A stretch of DNA of 64,000 nt from Parasphingorhabdus cellanae. Lineage in GTDB: Bacteria > Pseudomonadota > Alphaproteobacteria > Sphingomonadales > Sphingomonadaceae. How positions within the stretch are numbered: position 1 is the first letter of the stretch; each line of letters starts with the position of its first letter. A program made the translations under genes and the position numbers. Positions 36,235 through 45,599 of this stretch are shown one piece after another. Under the pieces are notes generated by a model. That model saw only the letters and a list, made by a program, of their open reading frames with translations, did not search any database and was not told the origin of the DNA. The stretch spans positions 1,240,001-1,304,000 of the forward strand of contig NZ_CP071794.1 of the NCBI RefSeq assembly GCF_017498565.1, read 5' to 3'.

Positions 36235-36523
36235 CGGGTGGGTCCTATATGGAAGGCGTGCGAGCGATGCCTAATATCAATGCAAGCCTGCTGCAACAGG
36301 GAGATTGCCCGTACCATCATTTTATTGTGATTTTAATTCGTCTTCGGTTGAGAAATTATACAAATAATACGCAAAACGGGGGTGAAATTCTGTTGAACGG
36401 AGCCTCTGGAGCGACAGGCCGAGCCGCCCAAACAGGACGATGATACCGTCCAAAAGGCCGAGTTTGGTTCTATCACCGCCCTGACTTACCAGAGGCAGAC
36501 CTATGTAGGAAAGCAGAATTGGT
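36235..36523. other. spacer before the aminotransferase, with a possible RNA structure
   Basis: No gene is supported here. On either strand, complementary segments GCCTCTGG (near 36403) and CCAGAGGC (near 36489) flank a second stem CCAAAC/GTTTGG and a hairpin GGACG..CGTCC at about 36432-36448. Read on the minus strand, this would form a leader about 200-100 bases before the aminotransferase start. It does not match a riboswitch class that I recognise. Confidence 0.35.
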
Positions 36524-36826
36524 TCAGCCGCGCTTTTTCACAAATTCCGCGCGCAGGACGAGGCCTTTAATCCCCTCATGCTTGCAATTAATTTCCTGCG
36601 CATCACCAGTAAGCCGGATGGATTTGATCAGCGTACCACGCTTCAGCGTCTGCCCTGCGCCTTTGACCTTCAGGTCCTTGATTAGGGTTACCGCATCACC
36701 ATCGGCCAAGAGATTGCCGACCGCGTCAACAACATCCGGTCCCTTGGCTTTGGCTGCTGCCTCTTCAGGGCTCAGCCACTCGCCACTATCTTCGTCATAG
36801 ATATATTCGCCGTCGCCGTCAGCCAT
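36524..36826 (-). CDS. PhnA/YjdM-type zinc-ribbon-less protein
   Basis: The 100-residue protein ends with the PhnA domain: VVDAVGNLLADGDAVTLIKDLKVKGAGQTLKRGTLIKSIRLTG..EINCKHEGIKGLVLRAEFVKK. In E. coli YjdM this follows a four-cysteine zinc ribbon, but here the N-terminus is acidic and has no cysteines (MADGDGEYIYDEDSGEWL). The name 'PhnA' reflects old operon context, not proven phosphonate function. The gene starts one base from the metY stop and is the last gene of the pabBC-metY operon. Confidence 0.85.
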   Translation of the reverse strand: MADGDGEYIYDEDSGEWLSPEEAAAKAKGPDVVDAVGNLLADGDAVTLIKDLKVKGAGQTLKRGTLIKSIRLTGDAQEINCKHEGIKGLVLRAEFVKKRG

Positions 36827-38100
36827 TACAGCGCGTCGAGCGCCTGGCTCATATCCGCGATAATATCGTCAATATGCTCGATACCAACGGAGACGCGCAC
36901 GACGTCCGGACCAGCACCAGCGGCAACCAGCTCGTCTCCAGACAATTGGCTATGCGTGGTTGAGGCGGGATGGATGATCAACGAACGGGTATCGCCGATA
37001 TTGGCGAGATGGCTGAACATCTTCACGGCAGAAACCAACTGAGTGCCCGCATCATATCCGCCTTTCAGGCCAAAGGTGAAAACCGCGCCGCCTTTGCCCC
37101 CGAGATATTTCTGGGCCAGCGCGTGATAATCACTATCGGGCAGTCCAGCATAGGAGACCCAGCTTACCTCATCACGGCTCTGCAGCCATTTCGCCAGGGC
37201 AAGCGCGTTGTCGCAATGCCGCTCCATCCGCAGGGTGAGCGTTTCCATGCCGGTTAAAACCTGAAACGCATTAAACGGTGCCAAGGCAGGGCCCAGGTCG
37301 CGCAAAGACAGGGCGCGGGCCGCCAATATGAAGGCAATCGGGCCGAAGGCATCGGTAAAAACTTTGCCGTGATAGGAAGGATTGGGCTGGTTGAGAAACG
37401 CGAATTTCTCGCTTTTGGTCCAGTCAAATTTGCCGCTGTCCACGATCAGGCCCGCTATGCTGTTGCCGTGACCGCCAAGGAATTTTGTGCCGCTTTCCAC
37501 GACTATATCGGCTCCATGCTCAATCGGGCGACAAAGCGCAGGGGAAGCCATGGTATTATCGACAATCAGGGGGATGCCCGCCGCATGGGCGATATCGGCA
37601 ATGCCAGCTATATCTTGCACCACGCCGCCCGGATTGGCGAGACTTTCGATAAAGACACAGCGCGTATCATCGGTAATCGCGCCTTTGACCTCATCCAATA
37701 TGTCCGCATCCACAAAAGTCACGTTCCAGCCGAATTTCTTGACGCTATGCGCCAGCTGGTTGAGCGAACCGCCGTAAAGTTTCTTCGCCGCAACGATGTG
37801 CGCACCGGGGTCCATCAGCACGTGGAAAATCAGCAGTTGCGCCGCATGACCCGAGGCCACTGCCAACGCGGCCGCTCCGCCTTCCATGGCGGCAATCTTG
37901 CCTTCCAGCGCGCCGTTGGTCGGGTTCATGATGCGGGTATAAATATTGCCCACCGCGTCGAGATTGAACAGGTCCGCGGCATGATCGACATCGTCGAAAA
38001 CATAAGACGCGGTCTGATAGATGGGTGTGATCCGGGCGTTTGTGGTGGGATCGGGTTCCGTGCCAGCATGCACAGCCATGGTTTCCAGATGATCAGTCAT
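36826..38100 (-). CDS. metY: O-acetylhomoserine aminocarboxypropyltransferase
   Basis: The 424-residue PLP enzyme has the Cys/Met metabolism signatures: TRIMNPTNGALEGKIAAMEGG, the PLP lysine in ESGTKFLGGHGNSIAG, and DTRSLIIHPASTTHSQL. Its length and insertions fit O-acetylhomoserine sulfhydrylase (MetY) rather than the shorter cystathionine enzymes. It makes homocysteine directly from sulfide. ATG 38100 has GGAGATACTC just before it. It follows pabBC after 30 bases; no SAM riboswitch was found in that spacer. Confidence 0.93.
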   Translation of the reverse strand: MTDHLETMAVHAGTEPDPTTNARITPIYQTASYVFDDVDHAADLFNLDAVGNIYTRIMNPTNGALEGKIAAMEGGAAALAVASGHAAQLLIFHVLMDPGAHIVAAKKLYGGSLNQLAHSVKKFGWNVTFVDADILDEVKGAITDDTRCVFIESLANPGGVVQDIAGIADIAHAAGIPLIVDNTMASPALCRPIEHGADIVVESGTKFLGGHGNSIAGLIVDSGKFDWTKSEKFAFLNQPNPSYHGKVFTDAFGPIAFILAARALSLRDLGPALAPFNAFQVLTGMETLTLRMERHCDNALALAKWLQSRDEVSWVSYAGLPDSDYHALAQKYLGGKGGAVFTFGLKGGYDAGTQLVSAVKMFSHLANIGDTRSLIIHPASTTHSQLSGDELVAAGAGPDVVRVSVGIEHIDDIIADMSQALDAL

Positions 38101-38130
38101 GAGTATCTCCGTCAAAAGCGAATGGATTGT

Positions 38131-39915
38131 TTAGGCGAGTTCAGCCTTCACCAGACCGCGTAAGCTATTTCCAATATAGAGACCGCTATCCAAATCTCCA
38201 GCCTGCAAATCCGCTTCGATCGCATCGCCGCTTTCCAGTAATTGACCGCGCAAGATCCCGGGCAACACACCGCGTCCAAGCGGCGGCGTCAACAGCTTGC
38301 CGTCGCGTTCGACAAATATACTCCAGATCGCGCCTTCAGTCAGATAGCCTTGCGAGTCATGGAATATGGGATGATCGCGGCCGTTTAGACCGGGCACGGC
38401 ATAGACACTGCGGTCGCTCGTCTTGTGATGCAGGCGGTAATCTTGCGGATGGGCGGACATTGGCACCAACCTGACCGATACAGGCTCACTTAGCGGTTCG
38501 GGCATGGGCTGCAATTCAATTGCAATCGCGCCCGATCGTGACAGCATCAACCGGACTTTGGCGGGTTGATCCTGATGAAAGGTGATCGCCTGTATCATGT
38601 TGCGCGCGGCGTGGCGGTCAAATTCAAACTCCAAGGCAGCGGCGCTGGCTTTCATCCGTTCCAGATGCGCTTCAAGGCGCAGGATGCCGCGTTCGGGGTC
38701 AAACGCCATCGTCTCAATCAGGTCCACAGCGTCACTTACGTCTGTATCCACGCCTACATCCACGGCCGCAAATCTCCCCTTGGCGAGACATTCCCGCCAC
38801 TCGTCGCCCCCAACAGAGTCTGCAACTATGCCAGAGCCGAGGCCGATGGAAAGGGTATCTTGGTCCATTTCGAGGTAAAATGTTCGGATAGCGACATTGA
38901 AGGCAGCATCGCCATTGGCATCCATCCGGCCGATCGACCCGCAATAGATCCCGCGCTGGTCCTTTTCCAGTTCATCGATAATTTCCATCGCCCGGATTTT
39001 CGGCGCACCAGTGATCGAGCCACACGGATATATCTGGCGCAGCGCATCAACCGCATCGAGACCGTCTTTGAGTTGCGCGGTCACGGTCGAAGTCATCGTG
39101 TGAATCGTGGGATAGGTTTCGACATGGAAAAGCTCTGGCACCTTTACGCTGCCGGGCTCTGCCACACGCGACAGGTCATTACGCAGCAGATCGACGATCA
39201 TCAGGTTTTCGGCGCGCTGTTTGGGGTCATTGAGCATCTCCGCCTGAACCAACAGATCAGCGGCTGCATCCTTCACCCGCGCTGCTGTCCCTTTCATCGG
39301 TTTGGCCGTGATCCGGCCGTCTTTCATTGCAAAAAACAGTTCCGGGGAAAAAGACAAGATCCAGTCCTTGCCATCAAAAACAACGCCGCCATAGCCAGCC
39401 TTGGCGCGGTCACGGATCGCGGCATAGAGCGCGAGAGGATGGCCGGCCCGCCGCGCATGAGCCCGAAATGTCAGATTGGCCTGATAAATATCACCAGCAA
39501 TAATATAATCCTGCACCTTGGCAAAGGCGCGGTCATATTCCCGCCGGGTCACGCCGGGTCGCAATGTCCCTAACCAAGCACCTTTCGGATCCGGAAGCTG
39601 ATCGATGACTTCATCTGGTTGCAACAGGGTATAGTCTTCAAACAAACCGAACCATGCCAGTGGGCAAGGCCGATGTCCGGGCAGGCGATCCAACAACCGG
39701 TCTTCCAATGCCATTCCTGCTTCATAGGACATGTAGCCCGCAGCATGCAGCCCGCGTTGCTGTGCTTTGGCCAAACTGTCCAAAGCCGTATCCAGATCGT
39801 CCGGTTTTCGCACCTCCACTATCTGGACCGGATTGCGATAGAGACGAGCCGGTGCCGCATCGCCTCCCTCACGGGCATCGTCAAGCAATATGAAAGGACT
39901 GTTGTCTGGGACCAT
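38131..39915 (-). CDS. pabB: PabB-PabC fusion: aminodeoxychorismate synthase and lyase
   Basis: The 594-residue protein has two enzymes in one chain. Residues about 1-375 are the PabB part: AGYMSYEAGMALEDRLL, the lysine region KPMKGTAAR and the TrpE-type GSITGAPKIRAMEIIDELE. Residues about 395-594 are a fold-type IV PLP lyase like PabC: EAHLERMKASAAAL, HHKTSDRSVY and LTEGAIWSIFVERDGKLLTPPLGRGVLPG. Together they turn chorismate into 4-aminobenzoate for folate. Such fusions are known. It starts the pabBC-metY-phnA operon. Confidence 0.94.
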   Translation of the reverse strand: MVPDNSPFILLDDAREGGDAAPARLYRNPVQIVEVRKPDDLDTALDSLAKAQQRGLHAAGYMSYEAGMALEDRLLDRLPGHRPCPLAWFGLFEDYTLLQPDEVIDQLPDPKGAWLGTLRPGVTRREYDRAFAKVQDYIIAGDIYQANLTFRAHARRAGHPLALYAAIRDRAKAGYGGVVFDGKDWILSFSPELFFAMKDGRITAKPMKGTAARVKDAAADLLVQAEMLNDPKQRAENLMIVDLLRNDLSRVAEPGSVKVPELFHVETYPTIHTMTSTVTAQLKDGLDAVDALRQIYPCGSITGAPKIRAMEIIDELEKDQRGIYCGSIGRMDANGDAAFNVAIRTFYLEMDQDTLSIGLGSGIVADSVGGDEWRECLAKGRFAAVDVGVDTDVSDAVDLIETMAFDPERGILRLEAHLERMKASAAALEFEFDRHAARNMIQAITFHQDQPAKVRLMLSRSGAIAIELQPMPEPLSEPVSVRLVPMSAHPQDYRLHHKTSDRSVYAVPGLNGRDHPIFHDSQGYLTEGAIWSIFVERDGKLLTPPLGRGVLPGILRGQLLESGDAIEADLQAGDLDSGLYIGNSLRGLVKAELA

Positions 39916-39987
39916 CCCCCTCCCCTAATTGCTTTTTATACCGTTCGTCCATAAGCATGAACGAATCTAAACAGGGAGAAGCGCCTG

Positions 39988-41940
39988 ATGCGCATCACAT
40001 TTATCGGCGCGCTGGTCGCTGCGTCATTGCAACTCTTCGCTCCGGCTGCCCTTGCAGCAGATAAAAATACTGACGCGATTGCTCCCAAACCCGCCGCATT
40101 GGTCGCCGACCAAGTACCGGGCATTCCCAAGGCCATTGTCGACAAGACCCGGCCCTATATGGAATTCCGAACCGCCGCTTTTGTCGATTGGGACCCGAAA
40201 ACCAAGGCGATGCTGGTGCGCACCCGCTTTGCTGATACCAGCCAGCTGCACCGGATAGCGACACCAGGCGCCAGGCGCGAACAACTGACCTTTGGCAATG
40301 AACCTGCGCGCTCGGCTGGCTATGCGCCCGATGGCTCTGCCCTGTTGTTCCAAAAGGACATTGGCGGCAATGAAGTGAACCAGATTTTTGCGCTGGAAAA
40401 CGGTATTCCGAAAATGCTGACCGATGGCGAAAGCCGCAACAGCCTGGGCCCATGGTCGAGCAAGGGGAACTTGCTCGCTTTCGGTTCAAACAAGCGTACC
40501 GGGCTATATAATGACATCTATCTAATGAACCCCGCCAAACCAGAAGGAGCGACCATGCTGGTCGCGTCAACTGGCGGTGGTTGGTTTCCAATCGACTTTT
40601 CGCCAGATGACAAACATCTGCTGGTGTTCAACTATGTCTCGATTACCGACAACCAGCTTTATTTGATCGACATTGCCAATGGCACATCGCGCAAATTGAC
40701 AAATAGCAGCAATCCGGTTGCCTATAACGGTTTGCAATTTGCGCCGGATGGACGGCTATGGGCGGCTTCCGATGATGGCAGCGACGTTCAGCGTCTTGGC
40801 ACGGTCAATATTGAAACATCCATGTTTGAGCCGATTGTTGATGAGAAAATCTGGGACATCTCCGACTTTGACATCAGCAAAGATGGCCGCTGGATCGCCT
40901 ATGAAGTCAATCAGGCAGGGCGATCGGTCCTGAAGATATACGACACGCAAAATGGCGAGATCCGCGTGGTGTCCGATCTGGGCCCCGGCGTTATCGGCAG
41001 CATAAAATTCGCGCCCTGGGGGGAATTGGGTTTCACCTTCAACGCCAACCAAGGGGGCAGCGATAGCTATAGCCTCACCCCGGAAACACTGGCGATCACA
41101 CGCTGGACGAAAAGCGAAACGGGCGGGCTTGACGCCGCCCAGAATGTCGCACCGGAACTGATCGAAATTACCAGTTTCGATGGCGAAAAAATGTCGGGCT
41201 TTCTCTATCGCCCCGATACCGCAAAGCATAAGGGCAAACGCCCGCTGATTATTAATATCCACGGTGGACCGGAAGGTCAGGCGACACCGCGCTTTCTGGG
41301 CCGCAATAATTATCTGATCAATGAACTTGGTATTGCCATTTTCTATCCCAATGTGCGCGGCTCTACCGGTTTCGGGAAGCGTTTTGTCGCGCTGGACAAT
41401 GGTCCGTTCCGGCGGGAAGACAGCGTCAAGGATATCGGTGCCTTTCTCTCTCACTTGCGCAAAGACAAACGCATCGACAAGCGCCGCATCGCTGTCACCG
41501 GTGGCAGCTATGGCGGCTATATGACGCTGGCATCCATGCTGCGCTATGGCGATCAGCTCAAAGCCGGACTGGAAGTGGTCGGCATTTCCAATTTCGTCAC
41601 GTTTCTGGAAAATACCCAGCCTTATCGCCGGGACCTGCGCCGGGTGGAATATGGCGATGAGCGAATCCCGGAACATCGCGCAAAGCTCGAAGAAATCAGC
41701 CCGCTGCGCCGCGCCAGTGAAATTGATATCCCCTTGATGGTCGTCACCGGTGCCAATGACCCGCGGGTACCGGCCAGTGAAGCCGATCAAATTGTGGAGG
41801 CGGTACGCGCCAATAAACGGCCAGCCTGGCACTTGCTGGCGAAAAATGAAGGACACGGGTTTCGCAAAAAGGCAAATGCAGACTATCAGTTCTGGGCGTC
41901 GCTGCTATTCTGGCAGAAATACCTGCTAAACGGAGAGTAA
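39988..41940 (+). CDS. exported S9-family prolyl-oligopeptidase-like peptidase
   Basis: The 650-residue precursor has a signal peptide (MRITFIGALVAASLQLFAPAALAA), a beta-propeller part (about residues 60-390, with repeats of the SPDDKHLLVF and APDGRLWAAS type), and a C-terminal alpha/beta hydrolase domain. The catalytic triad is readable as Ser507 in GGSYGGYM, Asp591 in TGANDPR and His623 in NEGHGF. It is probably a periplasmic dipeptidyl or acylaminoacyl peptidase. The following DUF2339 gene starts five bases after its stop. Confidence 0.94.
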   Translation: MRITFIGALVAASLQLFAPAALAADKNTDAIAPKPAALVADQVPGIPKAIVDKTRPYMEFRTAAFVDWDPKTKAMLVRTRFADTSQLHRIATPGARREQLTFGNEPARSAGYAPDGSALLFQKDIGGNEVNQIFALENGIPKMLTDGESRNSLGPWSSKGNLLAFGSNKRTGLYNDIYLMNPAKPEGATMLVASTGGGWFPIDFSPDDKHLLVFNYVSITDNQLYLIDIANGTSRKLTNSSNPVAYNGLQFAPDGRLWAASDDGSDVQRLGTVNIETSMFEPIVDEKIWDISDFDISKDGRWIAYEVNQAGRSVLKIYDTQNGEIRVVSDLGPGVIGSIKFAPWGELGFTFNANQGGSDSYSLTPETLAITRWTKSETGGLDAAQNVAPELIEITSFDGEKMSGFLYRPDTAKHKGKRPLIINIHGGPEGQATPRFLGRNNYLINELGIAIFYPNVRGSTGFGKRFVALDNGPFRREDSVKDIGAFLSHLRKDKRIDKRRIAVTGGSYGGYMTLASMLRYGDQLKAGLEVVGISNFVTFLENTQPYRRDLRRVEYGDERIPEHRAKLEEISPLRRASEIDIPLMVVTGANDPRVPASEADQIVEAVRANKRPAWHLLAKNEGHGFRKKANADYQFWASLLFWQKYLLNGE

Positions 41941-41944
41941 GTGC

Positions 41945-44611
41945 ATGGAGATACTTGTCTTTGCAGGGACCGTCATCCTGTTGGTGCTGGTTTTCGACTC
42001 ACGCAGCACCATCGCCTCTCTTCGCCGGCGTATTGAAGCTCTTGAGAATCACGCCCGAAAAGTTGCGGGCGAAGCCCATCAGACCGAGGCAGCGGAACCC
42101 CTCAAACAGACTGATATCCAGCAGGAACCGGCTACCCCCGTAAGGCGCGCTGCCAAAATAGCGACAAAGCCAGACCGTGTCGCCGAGCCGGCGCCCGAAC
42201 CATCCCGGCGCGTGTATAAACCAACGTCGCCTGCTGCACCCTCGCCAACGCCCACAAGCACCGAACCACCATCGCCGCCATCGCCACCGCGTCCCAGTGC
42301 CGCCAAACGATTTGAAGACCTTATCGGCGGAAAGCTGCCGATCTGGATTGGCGGTATCGCGCTGATATTTGCCGGTTTCTTTCTCGTCCGCTTTTCCATC
42401 GAAGCGGGATTATTCGGCCCCGCTGCACGCTGTGCCACGGCGGCTTTGTTCGGATTGCTGCTCATCGGTTTAAGCGAATTCGGCTATAAAATCCCGAAAT
42501 TCGGTAAGATATTCACCGACGACGTCCGCATCGGCCACAGCATCGCCGGTGCCGGGATCGCTGTGCTCTACGCCACGCTGTACATGGCCAGCGAACTATA
42601 TGGCTTGTTAAGCCTCTACGGCGCTCTTGGCGGCGTCATTGCGGTCACCATATTGGCGTTCGTGCTTTCACAGCGCCACGGTCCGCCAACCGCCATCATG
42701 GGCTTGCTGGGTGGTTTCGCGGCACCCTATGTCGCCGGGCTGGGACCGGAATCGGTCGCTCCCTTGCTCATCTATCTCGGCGTTTTCACGGCGGGTCTGT
42801 TCGGTCTCGCTATCCATCGCGGTTGGGCCTGGCTTGCTCTCCTCGCTACGGGCGGCAGCGTGCTCTGGACAACCGCCCTCCTGTTCATGGATTTGAGCGG
42901 CGATGTGCCCTTTGTTGGCGCCTTTATCGTGCTGCTCGCAATTGGCGGTGTGCTGACCCTGTCGCGCACTGGCACCAGCTTCGGGATTCCCAAACCCGTG
43001 ATGCAGGCCATCCCGCTGGCTGTCGGCCTGTTGCAGCTTGTCACGCTTGCGCCGCTCATTCAATTCTCGCTGGTCAGCTGGCTATTCTTTGGTGTGCTCG
43101 CCATCTTCGCCATTGCGCTTGCCTGGCGCGACAAGGATCTGACGCCGGCCATGGCGGGCGCATTTGCCCTGTCTCTGGCGATGATTGCGACGGCATTCTC
43201 AAATACAGGAGCCGACCAGACTCAGCTATTTGCGGCCATAAGCTTGGCCGTATTATTTGGCGCAGCGGGTCATTTCTTTGCCTTGCGGGAAAAGGATGGT
43301 TGGATATGGGCAGTCATCGGCCTGGCCGCGCCAACCAGTATATTGCTTTTAATCTATGCTTTGGGCGATCTGAGCTGGAGCCAGAATAGCTGGGCCATTT
43401 CTTGCCTGTTGACCGCGATTACCACGGCTTTCATGGCGTGGCGGACACGCGCCGAAACCGGTTTTCTGCCTCCGCCATTGGCCAGTGGTTTGACCGCCAT
43501 ATTGATAGCCATAGCGCTGTGGATATGGACACCCGAAAGCCTCGGAGCGCTTGTAGCGATTGCCGTGGCCGCCGGGCTTGCATTCTGGGCTCGTTTCATA
43601 GCGCGCAAGGCCGTGATCATACAGTCAGCCGTCGCTATAGGTTTCGGAGGCCTGATCATGCTGGTCGATTCCTTCGGCTTGATCGAAAGCCTTTTTAGCT
43701 CGCTTGCCGGCCAAACCGACCTTTATTCCTATTTGCCGGAATTGGGCCCCTCCATCGTCGAACTGTTGCTTCCGGCCATCGCCATTGCCGGCATAGCCTT
43801 TTTCTTTCGCGATCCGTTCGGCAAAATATTGTCGAAGATCATTGCTGGTTTCGGCCTGATCGGTGCGGGTGGTTTTGCCTATATGCTTCTCAAACAGCCG
43901 CTCGCCATCGGCCCGATTGAGGATTTCGTTGCTTATGGCTTTGCCGAGCGTGCAGTCTTCACCCATGCGCTGGCACTGGGCGGTTGGCTGTTGTTGAGGC
44001 GGACGTGGGATGAGAAATTCGCCATACCGCTCAAATCCTTGGGCTTTGCATTGGCTGGATTGGCGCTGTTCCGGTTCGTCTATTTCGACCTGTTGCTGCT
44101 CAGTCCGACCAGCGTCAAACAGGCGATGGGACCTGCACCGGTCGCCAATCTGGGCACACTGCACTTTACCGCCGCGATGCTATGGCTGTGGCTCTATGCC
44201 CGAACCGAGACAGTGACGGCCGCCTTACCCACGCTGGTCAAACCGCTGGAAATTGGCAGCTTGTTTGCCGCCATCGCCGCTGTCATGGTCACCGTGCGTC
44301 AGGCCGTCCATGGCACAGATATAGCCACGCCGCCGTTCACCTCTACCGAGACCTATCTTTATAGTGCTGGGCTGCTTGTCCTTGCCATTGCTTGGCTGGC
44401 CAGGGGTATCCAGACCACCAATGCCTTGCTGCGGATCGCTGGTCTACTCTTGATGATCGTTGTTACATTCAAAGTGTTTGTAATCGACGCCGCGCAACTG
44501 GAAGGCCTGTTGCGAATCCTGTCCTTCCTTGGCCTTGCCATCGCGCTGATCGGTATCGGCTGGATTTACGGCAAGGTGATGCGGGCGGATGCGGCAAAGG
44601 CAGCTGACTAG
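41945..44611 (+). CDS. DUF2339 polytopic membrane protein
   Basis: The 888-residue protein has an N-terminal coiled-coil-like segment (RSTIASLRRRIEALENHARK), a proline-rich linker (about residues 75-118, rich in SPP and PPSPPSPP) and then some two dozen hydrophobic helices to the C-terminus, starting with LPIWIGGIALIFAGFFLVR. This is the layout of DUF2339 membrane proteins, whose function is unknown. ATG 41945 is five bases after the S9 peptidase stop, so the two are coupled. The 3' end overlaps the convergent LysR gene by four bases. Confidence 0.9.
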   Translation: MEILVFAGTVILLVLVFDSRSTIASLRRRIEALENHARKVAGEAHQTEAAEPLKQTDIQQEPATPVRRAAKIATKPDRVAEPAPEPSRRVYKPTSPAAPSPTPTSTEPPSPPSPPRPSAAKRFEDLIGGKLPIWIGGIALIFAGFFLVRFSIEAGLFGPAARCATAALFGLLLIGLSEFGYKIPKFGKIFTDDVRIGHSIAGAGIAVLYATLYMASELYGLLSLYGALGGVIAVTILAFVLSQRHGPPTAIMGLLGGFAAPYVAGLGPESVAPLLIYLGVFTAGLFGLAIHRGWAWLALLATGGSVLWTTALLFMDLSGDVPFVGAFIVLLAIGGVLTLSRTGTSFGIPKPVMQAIPLAVGLLQLVTLAPLIQFSLVSWLFFGVLAIFAIALAWRDKDLTPAMAGAFALSLAMIATAFSNTGADQTQLFAAISLAVLFGAAGHFFALREKDGWIWAVIGLAAPTSILLLIYALGDLSWSQNSWAISCLLTAITTAFMAWRTRAETGFLPPPLASGLTAILIAIALWIWTPESLGALVAIAVAAGLAFWARFIARKAVIIQSAVAIGFGGLIMLVDSFGLIESLFSSLAGQTDLYSYLPELGPSIVELLLPAIAIAGIAFFFRDPFGKILSKIIAGFGLIGAGGFAYMLLKQPLAIGPIEDFVAYGFAERAVFTHALALGGWLLLRRTWDEKFAIPLKSLGFALAGLALFRFVYFDLLLLSPTSVKQAMGPAPVANLGTLHFTAAMLWLWLYARTETVTAALPTLVKPLEIGSLFAAIAAVMVTVRQAVHGTDIATPPFTSTETYLYSAGLLVLAIAWLARGIQTTNALLRIAGLLLMIVVTFKVFVIDAAQLEGLLRILSFLGLAIALIGIGWIYGKVMRADAAKAAD

Positions 44612-45486
44612 GAAAGCGTAAAACTATTCTGGCAGCACGCGACAATCCAGTCGCGGACAGCCCTGATCTCGCGATTGCGCCGGTTATCGCGGTGAAAAAC
44701 AATCCACGGTTTACGAACCGGTATCGGAGGCGCGGAAACACGGAACAACCCATGACGCTGGGCCAGAAAGTCAGGCACCATGGCAATGGCCGCGCCAGAT
44801 TTCGCTACTTCCATCAGGGCATAAATGCTGCTGGATTGTACCGACAATGCTTGTTGCAATTCATGCTGTCTGATCCACACCGATTCCGGGATATCGCCAA
44901 ATTGATCATCCAGACCCGCGAGCTTTTCGTGGCGCAAGTCCAGGCTGCCGGGATCGCGGCCGTTGAGATAACCTGTCGAAGCATAGAGACCAGCGGTGAT
45001 TTCGGGCAGTTTTCGGGTAATTAGACCCTCGCTTTTCGGACGCGCCAGGCGGACGGCGATATCCGCCTCTCGCCTGTTAAGATCAGCCAATTCTGTCGAC
45101 ATAATCAGATCAACGACCAGACCCGGATGTTTATCCCAAAGCAATGACAGATGCGGAGCCAGCACCGCCGACACCATCGTCTCGGTCGTCGATATTCGGA
45201 TAGGCAAGGCCCGGCGATCGGATTTTAACGAAAATGCCAACCGCTCCATCTGAAACAGATGGTCACCGCCCGCCTTTGCCAATGCCAGCACTTCCTTGCC
45301 CTGATCAGTCAAGGCCACACCGCCCGGGCCGCGCAGGATCAGTTGCAATCCCGTTGCCACTTCCAGCGCATCAATTTTCCGCCCCAATGTCGCATTCGAC
45401 ATGCCAAGCGTATTGGCAGCGGCCATGAGTGAACGTTTCTCGGCCACTTCGATAAAGCAGCGCACAGTGTCCCAGTCGATTGTCAT
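44608..45486 (-). CDS. LysR-family transcriptional regulator
   Basis: The 292-residue protein begins TIDWDTVRCFIEVAEKRSLMAAANTLGMSNATLGRKIDAL, a LysR helix-turn-helix, with an effector-binding domain from about residue 92. It diverges from a zinc-dependent alcohol dehydrogenase gene, and an inverted repeat lies between them. An upstream in-frame start at 45507 would place the palindrome closer and is less likely. The inducer is unknown. Confidence 0.92.
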   Translation of the reverse strand: MTIDWDTVRCFIEVAEKRSLMAAANTLGMSNATLGRKIDALEVATGLQLILRGPGGVALTDQGKEVLALAKAGGDHLFQMERLAFSLKSDRRALPIRISTTETMVSAVLAPHLSLLWDKHPGLVVDLIMSTELADLNRREADIAVRLARPKSEGLITRKLPEITAGLYASTGYLNGRDPGSLDLRHEKLAGLDDQFGDIPESVWIRQHELQQALSVQSSSIYALMEVAKSGAAIAMVPDFLAQRHGLFRVSAPPIPVRKPWIVFHRDNRRNREIRAVRDWIVACCQNSFTLS

Positions 45487-45511
45487 AATCTTTCCATATA
45501 CCAGCAAGCGC

Positions 45512-45527
45512 TATTCATAAATGAATA
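45512..45527. promoter_or_regulatory. candidate LysR operator
   Basis: TATTCAT-AA-ATGAATA is a perfect inverted repeat with seven-base arms and a two-base centre, 26 bases upstream of the LysR start. A further half site ATTCAA follows at 45533. The T-rich/A-rich palindrome fits LysR-type sites (T-N11-A) between divergent regulator and target genes. Confidence 0.6.
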
Positions 45528-45599
45528 ATGGTTATTCAAATTTGTTAATTCCTCTATCAATCTAATTGGTTGACGATCCAGCGCAAAGGAAATTGGATC

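Noticed and set aside
38101..38130. SAM riboswitch before metY
   Set aside because: Only 30 bases separate metY from pabBC; no room or motif for a SAM-II element there.
37369..38163. 264-codon plus-strand frame opposite metY
   Set aside because: It is antisense to the PLP enzyme with conserved motifs on the minus strand.
38566..39573. 335-codon plus-strand frame opposite pabB
   Set aside because: It mirrors the PabB-PabC gene; the sense strand shows the catalytic motifs, so this is a shadow.
40756..41856. 366-codon minus-strand frame inside the S9 peptidase gene
   Set aside because: It is antisense to the propeller and hydrolase domains with intact catalytic triad; no family match and no start signal.
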